Counted from the first letter of the stretch, positions 30,323-39,490 are shown. The stretch is 64,000 bases of DNA from Rhizobium albus (GCA_030160035.1 BSNO01000001.1:930001-994000), one strand, 5' to 3'. Made by a program: numbers and translations. Notes: a model not told the origin generated them from the letters alone.

Positions 30323-31494
30323 GCACCCGCTCCCGAGATGATGGCGGCATTGGAGCAAACACCGCGGTCGTAGTTGATCATGCCGAAACCCGAGACCATC
30401 GCGGTCCTTGCCCCGGCCACCTGTGTCGGCCCGGCCGTTCCGGTCACCTGCCGGATCGCTTCAACGAGACCGATGTAGCCGCCGGCCGCACCCGCCTGAC
30501 CGGCCGAAAGCTGGCCACCGGACGTGTTGTGCGGAAAGTCGCCGTCGATGGTGAGATCCTTGCCGCGCACGAATTCGGGGCCTTCGCCTTTGGCGCAAAA
30601 GCCCAGATCCTCGAACTGCATCATCGAGATCACGGGATAGTCGTCATAGGTCTGCAGGAGATCGATATCGTCAGACTTCGCATCAGCCATCGCATAGAGC
30701 TCGTCGATGTCCATCGCCCAGCCGCCGCGCATCTGGATGGCGTCCTCCGGGAAAGCATTGTGCCGCTCGATTGTCGAGCGGATATGCGCGTGTGGCAGAC
30801 CGGCGGCGCGGGCGTCATCTTCGCGCATCACGAGAAACGCCTCCGAACCGGCGACAGGCATCACGCAATCGAACAGGGCGATCGGGTCGGAGATCATCCG
30901 CGCCGAAAGATACTGGTCCAGCGTCAGTGGCGCCTTCATCACTGCATGCGGGTTCTTCAGCGCATTGTCGCGCTGCGCCACGCAGATGCGGCCGAAATCT
31001 TCGCGCGTCGCGCCAAACTTCTGCATGTAGTGGTCGGTCAGCAAAGCGAAGGACGCGTTGGGGCCGCCGGCGCCGTACGGGTAGGAGGCATCCTGCGCAA
31101 AGCGCGAGAAGCTCGAGAGCATGCGGCGGAAACTGTCGACCTGGTTCGTGTCGCCGGCGACACAGGCGACCACGTCGACATCACCCGCCTGCACCGCGCG
31201 TGCTGCGCGGCGAAGCGCTGCGATCCCGCTCGCGCCACCCATGGGGATATGGTCGAGCCACCGTGGCGTGAGGCCAAGGTGTTGGGTCAGCCCGACTGCG
31301 GTGTCGGGAAACAGGCTGAAGCTCGAGACGGCGAAACCATCGAGTTCGGCAGGCCGGATGCCAGCGGTCTTCAGGCACTCCGCAAGCGCGCGGGCGATCC
31401 ACCAATGGGCCGTTTCAGTCGAGAAGCGCTGGTAGGGTATCGTGGTTGGAGCGGCGAGCACCACACCATCATAGGCTTGCCGCGCACGCGCCAT
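30319..31494 (-). CDS. Thiolase-like (lipid-transfer/Ltp2-type) protein lacking thiolase Cys and His
   Basis: A 391-residue thiolase-fold protein of the lipid-transfer/thiolase_C group. The nucleophile loop reads GGASG at 86-90 where thiolases have CASG, and the GHP motif is GQAG at 332-335 after NTSGGQLS; C380 (GVCSN) remains. Classical acetyl-transfer chemistry is therefore unlikely. Members paired with DUF35 partners in steroid catabolism are aldolases that cleave beta-hydroxyacyl-CoA, and the next gene encodes a DUF35 domain, so a retro-aldolase is the best guess. The start overlaps the ligase stop as TGATG. Confidence 0.88.
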   Translation of the reverse strand: MARARQAYDGVVLAAPTTIPYQRFSTETAHWWIARALAECLKTAGIRPAELDGFAVSSFSLFPDTAVGLTQHLGLTPRWLDHIPMGGASGIAALRRAARAVQAGDVDVVACVAGDTNQVDSFRRMLSSFSRFAQDASYPYGAGGPNASFALLTDHYMQKFGATREDFGRICVAQRDNALKNPHAVMKAPLTLDQYLSARMISDPIALFDCVMPVAGSEAFLVMREDDARAAGLPHAHIRSTIERHNAFPEDAIQMRGGWAMDIDELYAMADAKSDDIDLLQTYDDYPVISMMQFEDLGFCAKGEGPEFVRGKDLTIDGDFPHNTSGGQLSAGQAGAAGGYIGLVEAIRQVTGTAGPTQVAGARTAMVSGFGMINYDRGVCSNAAIISGAGA

Positions 31495-33131
31495 CAGGCG
31501 GCCTGCCGCTTCTTCATGGACCGCGTGTCGACCGTTGCCGAATCCGTCATGAGCTGCGGCACGAGCGTCTTCAACTCGCCGCGCTGGATCTTCTGCGTTG
31601 CGGTCAGCGGCAAGGCATCGAGAAAGGCGATGTAGCCGGGCACTTTGTAATAGGCGACACGTTCCAGACACCAGGCGACGATGGCACGTGCCCTTGCATC
31701 CGTGCGATCGCCGTCGACGACCAGACAGGCAAAGACCTCGTCCCCGCGGATCTCGTCCGGTGCGGCGGCCACCGCTGCTGCCTTGATATCCGGGTGCTGC
31801 ATCAGGATCGATTCCACTTCGACGGCGGCGATGTTCTCGCCTGATCGACGGATAACGTTTTTCTTGCGATCGACGAAGAAGATGTCGCCATCTTCGTCAC
31901 GCCGCACGATGTCGCCCGTGTGGAACCAGCCATCCGCCCAAGCTTCGGCCGTCGCTTCCGGGTTCTTATAGTACTCGGAGAAAAAGCCGTAGCGCGGATC
32001 GTCGCCGGCGTGCCGGACCAGGAGTTCGCCCGGTTCGTTGGCTGCAGCGTCGTGACCGTCAGCGTCGACAATGCGCGCTTCCACGCCGCCTCGCGGTTGG
32101 CCAAGACAACTCGTTCCGCGCTTGCGTGGCTCGATGTTGGCGGCGATCACGGCGCCCGCGCCGGTCTCGGTCATCGCCCAGGCTTCGACAAGCGGGATGC
32201 CGAAGCGATCTTCGAACAAGCCGTGCAGTTTGGGATCGATGCCGGCACCGAAGCCGAAGCGGACATCGTGATCGCGGTCGGCATCAGCCGGTTCGGCCTT
32301 CATGAGGATGGAGGGCATGACGCCGAGATAGTGGAGGCAGGTCGCGCGAGACTGACGCACACTCTGCCACCAGCTTTTGGGATGAAAACGATCGAGCGCC
32401 GTCAGGCAACCGCCGACACCGATCATCGCCATCAGCGAATAGGCCATCGCGTTCATGTGAAAGATCGGCAGCGGCGTGATCATCCGCTCGCCGTCTTCGC
32501 GCAGCGTGCAAACCCCACCGGCTTCGGCGTACCAGCGGCCGGCGGCGAGGAAATAAAGGTTGGAGAGCACGCAGCCTTTCGGCTTGCCGGTCGTGCCGGA
32601 CGTATAGAGCATGGCCGCTTCAAGCGTAAGCGGATCACCTGTTGGCGCGACGATCCGCCTGGCCAGCTCCGCTGAAAGTTCAGGCGGCGTGGCGTCCGGA
32701 GCGATGACCGGAAAGCCGACTCCTGACGCTAAAGATGCCTTTTCAAGATCGGCAATACGCGCGGGAATGGCGACGGCCAGAACCGGCTCTGCGTGTCCAG
32801 CCATGTATTCGAGTTCGGACGATTGAAGGTCCGGATTGACCGGCATGACCGACAGACCCAGCGCATTCAACGCGAACCAGTGCAGGAAGAAGGCCGGTCG
32901 GTTCTCCATGAGCAGCATGACGCGACCACCTGCCGTGTAGCCCGCAGCGGCATAGGCATCGCGCAGGCGTTCCACTTCACGCAGAGCTTCGGCGTAGGTC
33001 CATTCACGCGCATCGATGCCGTAGATGCGTGCCGTCTCTTCGAGCACATTCAGGAACGGGCGGTCGGGCCAGCGTTCTGCGGCAGACCGGAGTGCGGTGA
33101 AGACTGTGGCGTGCGGCGCGATCTCGATCAT
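31494..33131 (-). CDS. Acyl-CoA ligase (AMP-forming)
   Basis: A 545-residue ANL-superfamily ligase that activates a carboxylic acid to its CoA thioester via an acyl-adenylate. The phosphate-binding loop YTSGTTGKPKG is at 176-186. Further motifs are WAMTETGAG, the hinge GWFHTGDIVRRDEDG, DRKKNVIRRSGENIAAVEVE, and the catalytic lysine in TATQKIQRGEL near residue 517. It resembles crotonobetaine/carnitine-CoA or medium-chain ligases, but the substrate cannot be read from sequence. It follows the oxygenase beta gene by 8 bp. Confidence 0.94.
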   Translation of the reverse strand: MIEIAPHATVFTALRSAAERWPDRPFLNVLEETARIYGIDAREWTYAEALREVERLRDAYAAAGYTAGGRVMLLMENRPAFFLHWFALNALGLSVMPVNPDLQSSELEYMAGHAEPVLAVAIPARIADLEKASLASGVGFPVIAPDATPPELSAELARRIVAPTGDPLTLEAAMLYTSGTTGKPKGCVLSNLYFLAAGRWYAEAGGVCTLREDGERMITPLPIFHMNAMAYSLMAMIGVGGCLTALDRFHPKSWWQSVRQSRATCLHYLGVMPSILMKAEPADADRDHDVRFGFGAGIDPKLHGLFEDRFGIPLVEAWAMTETGAGAVIAANIEPRKRGTSCLGQPRGGVEARIVDADGHDAAANEPGELLVRHAGDDPRYGFFSEYYKNPEATAEAWADGWFHTGDIVRRDEDGDIFFVDRKKNVIRRSGENIAAVEVESILMQHPDIKAAAVAAAPDEIRGDEVFACLVVDGDRTDARARAIVAWCLERVAYYKVPGYIAFLDALPLTATQKIQRGELKTLVPQLMTDSATVDTRSMKKRQAA

Positions 33132-33139
33132 GGCGTTTT

Positions 33140-33622
33140 CTACAGAAACATCTGGATGTTGCCGAAGGCGGCGTCGGAATTCAGCAGATCGACGCGCTTG
33201 CGCTTGATCTTCAGCTTGCCGTCCACCAGCACCAGATCGTGCCGGGCATTGGCGGCCAGAAGCGTCTGGTCGTCCAGCCGCGTCTCGACATAGTGAAACG
33301 CCGTGCGGGTGACGAATTCGCCGGCGTCGACGTCGAGCCTGTCGACGAAGGGTCGCTGGATGACATGGTGGCAGCGTGTCTTCGGCTTCTGCGAGAAGGT
33401 GCGCTCGCCCTTGAAGCGCTCGACCCGCAGCTTGATCATGAAGAAATCCTCATGCAGCAGCGACGTGACGAGGTTTTCGTCCTGCTGGTTGTATTCGAGC
33501 GGCATCCAGTAGATGCCGTCGGGCGTCCAGAGATCCAGCCACTCGTCGAAGCGCCCATCGTCGAGCATTCGGGCTTCTTCATAGATGAAATCGATGAGAT
33601 CGTCCTTGCTCGGCGCACTCAT
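33140..33622 (-). CDS. Ring-hydroxylating dioxygenase beta subunit
   Basis: A 160-residue small subunit of an aromatic-ring-hydroxylating oxygenase (NTF2-like fold): DFIYEEARMLDDGRFDEWLDLWTPDGIYWMP at the start and ARHDLVLVDGKLKIKRKRVDLLNSD at the end are characteristic of BenB/XylY-type subunits. It has no cofactor and stabilises the alpha3beta3 hexamer. Its ATG overlaps the alpha gene's stop by 4 nt, giving translational coupling. Confidence 0.95.
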   Translation of the reverse strand: MSAPSKDDLIDFIYEEARMLDDGRFDEWLDLWTPDGIYWMPLEYNQQDENLVTSLLHEDFFMIKLRVERFKGERTFSQKPKTRCHHVIQRPFVDRLDVDAGEFVTRTAFHYVETRLDDQTLLAANARHDLVLVDGKLKIKRKRVDLLNSDAAFGNIQMFL

Positions 33623-34953
33623 TGGGCGGCCTCGTCCATCGTCATCGTCATGTATTTGGTCCAGGCGTCGAACTGGTTGCGCATCTGGCGCTCGGTGGTG
33701 CCATTCTCGATCGCTTCCTGCTCAAAGCTCTCGCCTGGCTGATAGAGACGCTGGACGTTGACCCATTCGAGACCGTCGGAATGCAGGCCTTCCTGCGCGC
33801 GCTCGTACATTTCCAGATCGTCGTGACCGACCATGGATGTGGGCGCGTTGATCAGGCGGTTGTACATGGCCGTGCGCTGGAGGAGCATGTCGGGCGCATC
33901 GACAAGTCGGTAGATATAGCTCTCCACCAGCGTCTTGTTCGCCGAGATGGGCTTGAAGAGCCTGAGCTGCTGGATCGGGCCCTTGATCATGATGTTCGGG
34001 AAATAGACCGTGTTGTGCCGATTTTCACCCAGGATTTCGCGCGCGCGGTCCTCACCATAGGCTTCGCACATCTGCTCGAAGTAGCCAGGGATCGCCGAAT
34101 AGTCCGAGTGGATCGAATGGTGCACGCCGGTGTGGCCGTGGCCGTTCGGCCAAGTGCGAATGCCCATGTTCTCGAAGAATTCGTATGACGACATGAAGGG
34201 CGCGATCACCTCCATGGCCATCGGCTTCTTCGTGCCTTCGGGCTTTTCCATCTCTTCCCACAGCTTGATCGCCGTGCCGGCAGAGCTTTCGTGGGCGACC
34301 ATGGGGTGGCAGGTGTCCGTCTGGTTCTCGACCAGCATTTTCCAGTTGCACCGGTGCATGTAGCGCAAAGGCGGGCCTGCCACTTCGAGGCGCCCGGCCG
34401 GCGAACGGTCGACCATGTTGTCGATCGAGCTCAAGGAAGAGCCGAAGAAGTCTTCGAAGGACACGCCTTCCGGCGCAAGCCGGGCGAAGACGAAGCCGCG
34501 GTAGTTCTTGACGGCGCCGACGGGCGCCATGCCCTTGACGCTTTCGCTCTCTTCGAGCCCGGTGTCCTTGTAGCCCTTGCGCAACGGTATCGCGAGCAGG
34601 CAGCCGTTCGTCTTGAACGACCATGCATGGTAGGGGCAGCGGAAGAACTTGCCGGTGTTGCCGGCGCGGTCGATGGCGATCTTGGTGCCCTTGTGCGGGC
34701 AGCGATTGTGCAGGACGTAGATCTCGTCGTCCGAATGGCGCACCATGATGACGGGCTGCGTGCCGATCTCGGTCGTGAAGTAATCGCCCTTGTTCGGGGT
34801 CTGGCTGTCATGGCCGACGAACACCCAGCAATTGGCAAAGAGGTGCTTCATCTCGAGCTGGAAGACATCCTCGTCGATGTAGATGTCGCGGTGAACTTCC
34901 GTCGGACGCACCAGGGCGGCGATGGCGGAGCGGTCATTGGCATGGCGGCTCAT
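33619..34953 (-). CDS. Rieske ring-hydroxylating oxygenase alpha subunit
   Basis: A 444-residue catalytic subunit. The Rieske [2Fe-2S] ligands are C85-x-H87 and C106-x2-H109 (CPHKG...CPYHAW). The mononuclear iron site has H216 and H221, with the bridging D213, in ENQTDTCHPMVAHESS, and an Asp in the C-terminal region (DDLEMYERAQEG). Length and the partner beta subunit indicate an alpha3beta3 enzyme adding O2 to an aromatic or cyclic acid, or acting as monooxygenase. The substrate is unknown. Electrons come from the reductase encoded 10 bp upstream. Confidence 0.96.
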   Translation of the reverse strand: MSRHANDRSAIAALVRPTEVHRDIYIDEDVFQLEMKHLFANCWVFVGHDSQTPNKGDYFTTEIGTQPVIMVRHSDDEIYVLHNRCPHKGTKIAIDRAGNTGKFFRCPYHAWSFKTNGCLLAIPLRKGYKDTGLEESESVKGMAPVGAVKNYRGFVFARLAPEGVSFEDFFGSSLSSIDNMVDRSPAGRLEVAGPPLRYMHRCNWKMLVENQTDTCHPMVAHESSAGTAIKLWEEMEKPEGTKKPMAMEVIAPFMSSYEFFENMGIRTWPNGHGHTGVHHSIHSDYSAIPGYFEQMCEAYGEDRAREILGENRHNTVYFPNIMIKGPIQQLRLFKPISANKTLVESYIYRLVDAPDMLLQRTAMYNRLINAPTSMVGHDDLEMYERAQEGLHSDGLEWVNVQRLYQPGESFEQEAIENGTTERQMRNQFDAWTKYMTMTMDEAAQ

Positions 34954-34963
34954 GAACTTCCTC

Positions 34964-35929
34964 CTAGAGATCGAGCACGAGGCGAGGGGTCTTCGATCGC
35001 GATACGCAAATCTGCATCACGTCGTTGGCCGCCCGCTCCTCGTCGGTCAGGATGACATCCCTGTGGTCCGGAACACCTTCGAGCACGGTGGTCTGGCAGA
35101 TGCCGCAATCGCCGCGCTGGCAGTCATAGACGAGATCGACGCCGCCTTCTTCCAGAACCTCGATGATCGTCCGGCCGGGTGCAACGGTGAAAACTTCGCC
35201 GGTCGACTTCACTTCCACTTCGAATGGCTGGTCGCCGGCCTGTTCCTCCGGCTGGTCGAACAGTTCGAAGTGCACGCGCTCCTTGTCGAACCCCTTGGCG
35301 AGCGCGCGTTCGCGTACGGCTTCGATCATGCCGCGGGGACCGCAGACGTAGAAATGGGCGTCGGCCGGCGCTCGTTCGATGAGACCGACAAGGTCGAGAC
35401 AGCGTTCGGCCTCGTCGTCGCAATAGACCTTCAGTGCGTCACCGCACGCCGCTTCGATCTCGTCGACGAATGCCATGAGCGGACGTGATCGGCCGGAATA
35501 GTGGAATTCGAACGGCCGGCCCGACCGCTGCAGTTCGGCCGCCATCGAAATCATCGGCGTGACACCGATCCCCCCGGCCAGCAGGATGGCTGGACCGTCA
35601 TGCGTGGCGAGGGCGAAATCGTTCTTTGGAGCCGATGTTTCGATCGTGTCGCCCGGCGACAACGCATGCATGAAGAGCGAGCCACCTTTGCTCGCCGCTT
35701 CCTTCAGAATGCCGAGCCGATAGCTGTCCCTACCGTGGGAAGTGTCTGTCTCGGCATCGGAATTGATCAGCGAGTAGTGGCGCTCGCCACCGGTCGGGAT
35801 CGTGATCTTGATATGAGCGCCGGCTTGGTATCCGGGAAGCTTGCGGCCATCGGCGGATGTCAGCGTGACCGCCCGGATCCTGTCCGTCAGCGCTTCAACA
35901 GAAGAAACTTTTAGCCGCAGTTGCGACAT
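34964..35929 (-). CDS. Oxygenase reductase, FAD-NAD-[2Fe-2S] (VanB/phthalate-reductase type)
   Basis: A 321-residue reductase: FAD domain with RHYSLIN near residue 65, NAD domain with LLAGGIGVTPMISMA and FYVCGPRGMIEAV, and a C-terminal plant-type ferredoxin with Cys ligands in DCQRGDCGICQ plus a distal C in MQICVS. Fe-S at the C-terminus is the phthalate dioxygenase/VanB order; classical alpha-beta benzoate-type systems use N-terminal Fe-S (BenC). ACCTCC at 35937-35942 gives a full GGAGGT Shine-Dalgarno 7 nt before the ATG. It is the first gene of the operon. Confidence 0.95.
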   Translation of the reverse strand: MSQLRLKVSSVEALTDRIRAVTLTSADGRKLPGYQAGAHIKITIPTGGERHYSLINSDAETDTSHGRDSYRLGILKEAASKGGSLFMHALSPGDTIETSAPKNDFALATHDGPAILLAGGIGVTPMISMAAELQRSGRPFEFHYSGRSRPLMAFVDEIEAACGDALKVYCDDEAERCLDLVGLIERAPADAHFYVCGPRGMIEAVRERALAKGFDKERVHFELFDQPEEQAGDQPFEVEVKSTGEVFTVAPGRTIIEVLEEGGVDLVYDCQRGDCGICQTTVLEGVPDHRDVILTDEERAANDVMQICVSRSKTPRLVLDL

Positions 35930-36030
35930 GCGCAGTACCTCCGCTTTCGGCTTCGGCCATCTCGTCGGCGGCACTCGCAGCGTCGACTGAAAGAATATGA
36001 ATTATCATGTTTTCACCTGTCAACCTTCAG

Positions 36031-36067
36031 GCATAAACTTATGCAATTTCATCTTTTCAAGCTTGAA
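36031..36067. promoter_or_regulatory. Two dyads in the divergent Rieske/TRAP promoter region
   Basis: GCATAA-ac-TTATGC at 36031-36044 and the perfect palindrome TTCAAGCTTGAA at 36056-36067 lie in the AT-rich 199-bp gap between the divergent reductase and TRAP genes. Either could bind the MarR-type regulator encoded at 38957, but no link is shown. Confidence 0.45.
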
Positions 36068-36128
36068 GGGATCGAAAACCTGTGTCAGCATTTCGGTTGT
36101 AAGGCGTCCGATAACAAGGGGAACCACG

Positions 36129-37154
36129 GTGACCGCCATGCTCAAGAAACTTGCATATGCATCTATTTCGCTGCTTGCGCTCAGCGTCTCCGCGTCTGCG
36201 CAAGAGACTGTCCTTCGCATGTCGAACTGGCTTCCGACCTCTCACCCGATCATCAAGGACATGATGATCCCGTGGGCGGAGCAGCTTGAGGAAGCGACGG
36301 ACGGACGCGTGAGCGTTCAGATTCTCGATGCGCCGCTCGGGCCGCCGCCCGCCCATTTCGATCTGGCCGCCAACGGCGTCGCCGATCTCACTTTCGGTGT
36401 CCACTCTTATACGCCGGGCCGCTTCGCGCTGACCGAAATCGCCGAGCTGCCGTTCATCGCCGACACGTCGGAAAGCCTTTCCGTCGCGTTCCAGCGCGTC
36501 TACGAAAGCGATCTTGCCGCCGCGGACGAACATCGCGGAACCAAGGTGCTCGGTGTCTTCGCGCATGGCCCGGGCATGCTCTTCACCAAGGGCCAGCCGG
36601 TCACTCCGATCTCAGGTCTTTCCGGCCAGAAGGTGCGCGTCGCCGGCAACATCACCAACGTGCTCGCCGAGGGGCTCGGCATGGTGTCGATCCAGGCGCC
36701 TTCGCCGCAGTCCTACGAAATCCTGTCCGGCGGCGTCGCCGACGGCATTTTCTTCCCGGTGGAATCGATCCCCTTCTTCAAGCTCGAAAGCTTGGTCGAT
36801 ACCGCGCTTCGCGTTCCGGGCGGGCTCTACAACGTCTCGTTTTTCTTCGTCATGAACCAGGCGAAGTTCGACAGCCTTTCTGCAGAAGACCAGGCGGCGA
36901 TCGAAGAAATTTCCGGTGAAGCTTTCGCCCGCATGGCCGGTCAGGCCTGGGATGCGGCGGACGCGGCCGGCATGGAAGTGATCGGTGAAACGGTCACGTT
37001 CCATGACGCGACCGAGGAAGAGGTCGAGGAGCTGCGAACGGCAGCGCAGCCGATCTTCGATGGCATCAAGGCCAATTACGAGGCCAAGAGCGTCGATTTC
37101 GACGCCATCCTCTCCAAGCTCGAAACCGAAGTGCAAGCAGTCGCGAGCGAGTGA
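36129..37154 (+). CDS. TRAP transporter substrate-binding protein (DctP family), system 1
   Basis: A 341-residue periplasmic binding protein with signal peptide (MLKKLAYASISLLALSVSASA). It belongs to the DctP family for carboxylate-type solutes. The family's conserved Arg that binds the substrate carboxylate is seen in GQKVRVAGN. GTG at 36129 is chosen because AGGGGA ends 6 nt upstream; ATG at 36138 is the alternative and gives the same mature protein. It heads a TRAP operon opposite the Rieske operon, so it probably binds that pathway's substrate. Confidence 0.92.
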   Translation: MTAMLKKLAYASISLLALSVSASAQETVLRMSNWLPTSHPIIKDMMIPWAEQLEEATDGRVSVQILDAPLGPPPAHFDLAANGVADLTFGVHSYTPGRFALTEIAELPFIADTSESLSVAFQRVYESDLAAADEHRGTKVLGVFAHGPGMLFTKGQPVTPISGLSGQKVRVAGNITNVLAEGLGMVSIQAPSPQSYEILSGGVADGIFFPVESIPFFKLESLVDTALRVPGGLYNVSFFFVMNQAKFDSLSAEDQAAIEEISGEAFARMAGQAWDAADAAGMEVIGETVTFHDATEEEVEELRTAAQPIFDGIKANYEAKSVDFDAILSKLETEVQAVASE

Positions 37155-37663
37155 TGACACCCGCTCCCGAGGCCTTCTTCACAAGGGCTCGGCGGGGATT
37201 GCGCATGATTACGGCAGTGCTCTGCGGAGCGCTGCTGATCGCCCTGACATGCGTCACGGTGATCGATGTCGTCGGGCGCTATTTCCTGTCCAGTCCGTTG
37301 CCGGGTGCATCCGAATATACGGAGCTCCTGCTGATGGCGATCATCTTCTGCGGGCTGCCGGCCGTCTGTCTCGATGACGGGCACATTTCCGTCGATCTCA
37401 TCACGTCGAGGCTCAAGGGGTGGGCCGAGATCGCGCAGCTTCTGATCGCGCGGCTTTTCGTGAGCGTCATACTTGCCGTCATCGCATGGCAGCTCTGGAA
37501 GCACGGCAGCCAGCTCGCAAGTTACAACGAGGTCACGGTCTATCTGCGCGCGCCGATCGGGCCCTTTTCAAAGGCTGCCGCAATCATCGCCGGCGCCTGT
37601 TCCGTCGTCACCTTCGTGATGGCCGTCATGCGGCTGTCCAAAGGCCGAGAGGGAGCCGTGTGA
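37154..37663 (+). CDS. TRAP transporter small permease (DctQ family), system 1
   Basis: A 169-residue four-helix membrane protein (helices near 15-40, 52-70, 90-110 and 130-150), with the DctQ signature of a conserved first helix followed by VIDVVGRYFLSSPLPGASEYTELLLM. Its ATG overlaps the DctP stop as TGATG, so the two are translationally coupled. It forms the small membrane subunit together with the DctM protein downstream. Confidence 0.93.
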   Translation: MTPAPEAFFTRARRGLRMITAVLCGALLIALTCVTVIDVVGRYFLSSPLPGASEYTELLLMAIIFCGLPAVCLDDGHISVDLITSRLKGWAEIAQLLIARLFVSVILAVIAWQLWKHGSQLASYNEVTVYLRAPIGPFSKAAAIIAGACSVVTFVMAVMRLSKGREGAV

Positions 37664-38949
37664 TGGATTGGCCGATCGGCGTTGCCCTGCTCCTGGGCCT
37701 CATTTTCTGCGGCGTGCCGATCGCTTTCGCCATGGCGGGCGTGGGCCTGGTCGGGGTTGCCTCGATCATCGGCTGGACGCCGACGCTTTCTCTCATTGGC
37801 CAGACCTATTTTGATGGCGGCCGCAGTTATACGCTGTCAGTCGTTCCGCTCTTCCTGCTGATGGGCAATCTGGTCGTCCAGTCGGGTGTGGCGGCAGAGC
37901 TTTTCAAGGCGGCGAATGCCTGGCTCGGCCACCGGAAGGGCGGACTTGCGATGGCGACGATCGTCGCCTGCGGCGGGTTCTCGTCGGTGTGCGGCTCGTC
38001 ACTTGCGACGACAGCCACGATGGCGCGCATCGCGCTGCCCGAGATGCGCCGCTTCGGCTATTCCGATCGCCTTGCGTCCTCCTCGATCGCATCCGGGGGC
38101 ACGCTCGGCATTCTTATTCCCCCGTCGGTCATTCTTGTCATTTACGGAATCCTGACGCAGCAGAACATCGGCATGCTGTTTCTGGCCGGCCTGCTTCCCG
38201 GGCTCGTCGGCATCGTTTTCTACATCTTTGCCGTGCGGCTTTCGCTGGTGATGTACAAGGAAGAGCTGGCGGTTCAGCCGAAGCTGCCGTTGATCGAGCG
38301 TTTCCGTGCGCTGAAAGGCGTCTTCTGGGCACTGGCTCTGTTCGTGTTCGTGTTGGGTGGCATCTATGTCGGCGCCTTCACGGCGACAGAGGCGGCAGGC
38401 ATGGGGGCCGGCGGGGCCTTCCTTCTGACCGCCGCCCGTGGCCGGTTGACGCTGCGCGACACGCTCGCCACGCTCTTCGATACCGCCAAGACCACGGCAG
38501 TGATGTTCTTCATCCTGTTCGGAGCGCTGTTCTTCCTGAACTACGTGAACTTCTCCGGCCTCACGACGGATCTGCGCGAGTGGATCAACCTTCTCGGTGT
38601 CGGGCCCTATCAGGTCATCTTCTCGATCGTCATCATCTACCTGATCCTCGGCTGCCTTTTGGAAAGCCTGTCGATGGTGACGCTGACGGTGCCGATCTTC
38701 TTTCCCATCGTGGTGGGCCTGGGGTTCGATCCCATCTGGTTCGGCATTTTCGTGGTGATCGCGACGGAGCTTTCCTACATCACGCCGCCGATCGGGATGA
38801 ATATTTTCGTCATGCGCTCGGTCGCACCCGAAGTCCCGATCGAGCGTATCTATGCCGGTGTCGTTCCCTTCGTCGCAGTCGACATCGTGCGTCTTGCTCT
38901 TTTGATTTTTGTGCCAGGTCTGGCGCTCATCATCCCACAATCGATGTGA
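37663..38949 (+). CDS. TRAP transporter large permease (DctM family), system 1
   Basis: A 428-residue integral membrane protein with about 12 helices. DctM landmarks include VPLFLLMGNLVVQSG, FSSVCGSSLATTATMA and LGILIPPSVILVIYG in the first half and TVPIFFPIVVGLGFDPIWFGI and ITPPIGMNIFVM in the second. It uses a sodium gradient to move substrate delivered by the DctP protein. It overlaps the DctQ gene as TGATG. It is less similar to the other two DctM proteins here than those are to each other. Confidence 0.95.
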   Translation: MDWPIGVALLLGLIFCGVPIAFAMAGVGLVGVASIIGWTPTLSLIGQTYFDGGRSYTLSVVPLFLLMGNLVVQSGVAAELFKAANAWLGHRKGGLAMATIVACGGFSSVCGSSLATTATMARIALPEMRRFGYSDRLASSSIASGGTLGILIPPSVILVIYGILTQQNIGMLFLAGLLPGLVGIVFYIFAVRLSLVMYKEELAVQPKLPLIERFRALKGVFWALALFVFVLGGIYVGAFTATEAAGMGAGGAFLLTAARGRLTLRDTLATLFDTAKTTAVMFFILFGALFFLNYVNFSGLTTDLREWINLLGVGPYQVIFSIVIIYLILGCLLESLSMVTLTVPIFFPIVVGLGFDPIWFGIFVVIATELSYITPPIGMNIFVMRSVAPEVPIERIYAGVVPFVAVDIVRLALLIFVPGLALIIPQSM

Positions 38950-38956
38950 GCACCCT

Positions 38957-39490
38957 ATGACTGTAACAAAGCGCGCTTCTGACCTTGTCGCCGTACCCGC
39001 AAAGCCCGCCGAACAGGGCTTTGTCCGAACCTACCTCCACTATCTGCTCGCCGCTGCCAGCGATGCCGTCTTGACGGAGTTCCATGCCCTTGTTCGGGCG
39101 CGTGGCGTGCGCGTGCCCGAGTGGCGCATCCTGGCCTGCCTCGCCGACGAAGAGGGGCAGATGGTGACACAGCTCGCCGCGCTGGCGCTGATGGAACAGT
39201 CGCGGCTGACGAAGATCATCGACCAGATGGCCGAGAAGGACCTGGTGACGCGGCGCAGCGACCAGCGCGATCGTCGACGTGTGAGAGTCTATCTCACGAA
39301 GAAGGGCAGGAAGCTCGCCGCTGAACTCATCGCGGAGGCCCGTGCACATGAGGCGGGGATCATCGAGCAGATTTCGCCGGATCAGGCGGAGATCCTGAAG
39401 GGCGTGCTGGCGCGCATCATCGATCTGCACGGACCGGAAGCCCGTGCCGGAGATCGGCCGTCTGCCCCGACAATCGACGAGGAGCGGTGA
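38957..39490 (+). CDS. MarR-family regulator
   Basis: A 177-residue regulator with a winged helix at about 50-125 (RVPEWRILACLADEEGQMVTQLAALALMEQSRLTKIIDQM and the wing RRSDQRDRRRVRVYLT). It starts 7 bp after the TRAP permease stop, so it is co-transcribed with the transporter. MarR proteins of this arrangement commonly repress catabolic genes and are released by the substrate or its CoA ester. The dyads at 36031-36067 are candidate binding sites. Confidence 0.92.
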   Translation: MTVTKRASDLVAVPAKPAEQGFVRTYLHYLLAAASDAVLTEFHALVRARGVRVPEWRILACLADEEGQMVTQLAALALMEQSRLTKIIDQMAEKDLVTRRSDQRDRRRVRVYLTKKGRKLAAELIAEARAHEAGIIEQISPDQAEILKGVLARIIDLHGPEARAGDRPSAPTIDEER

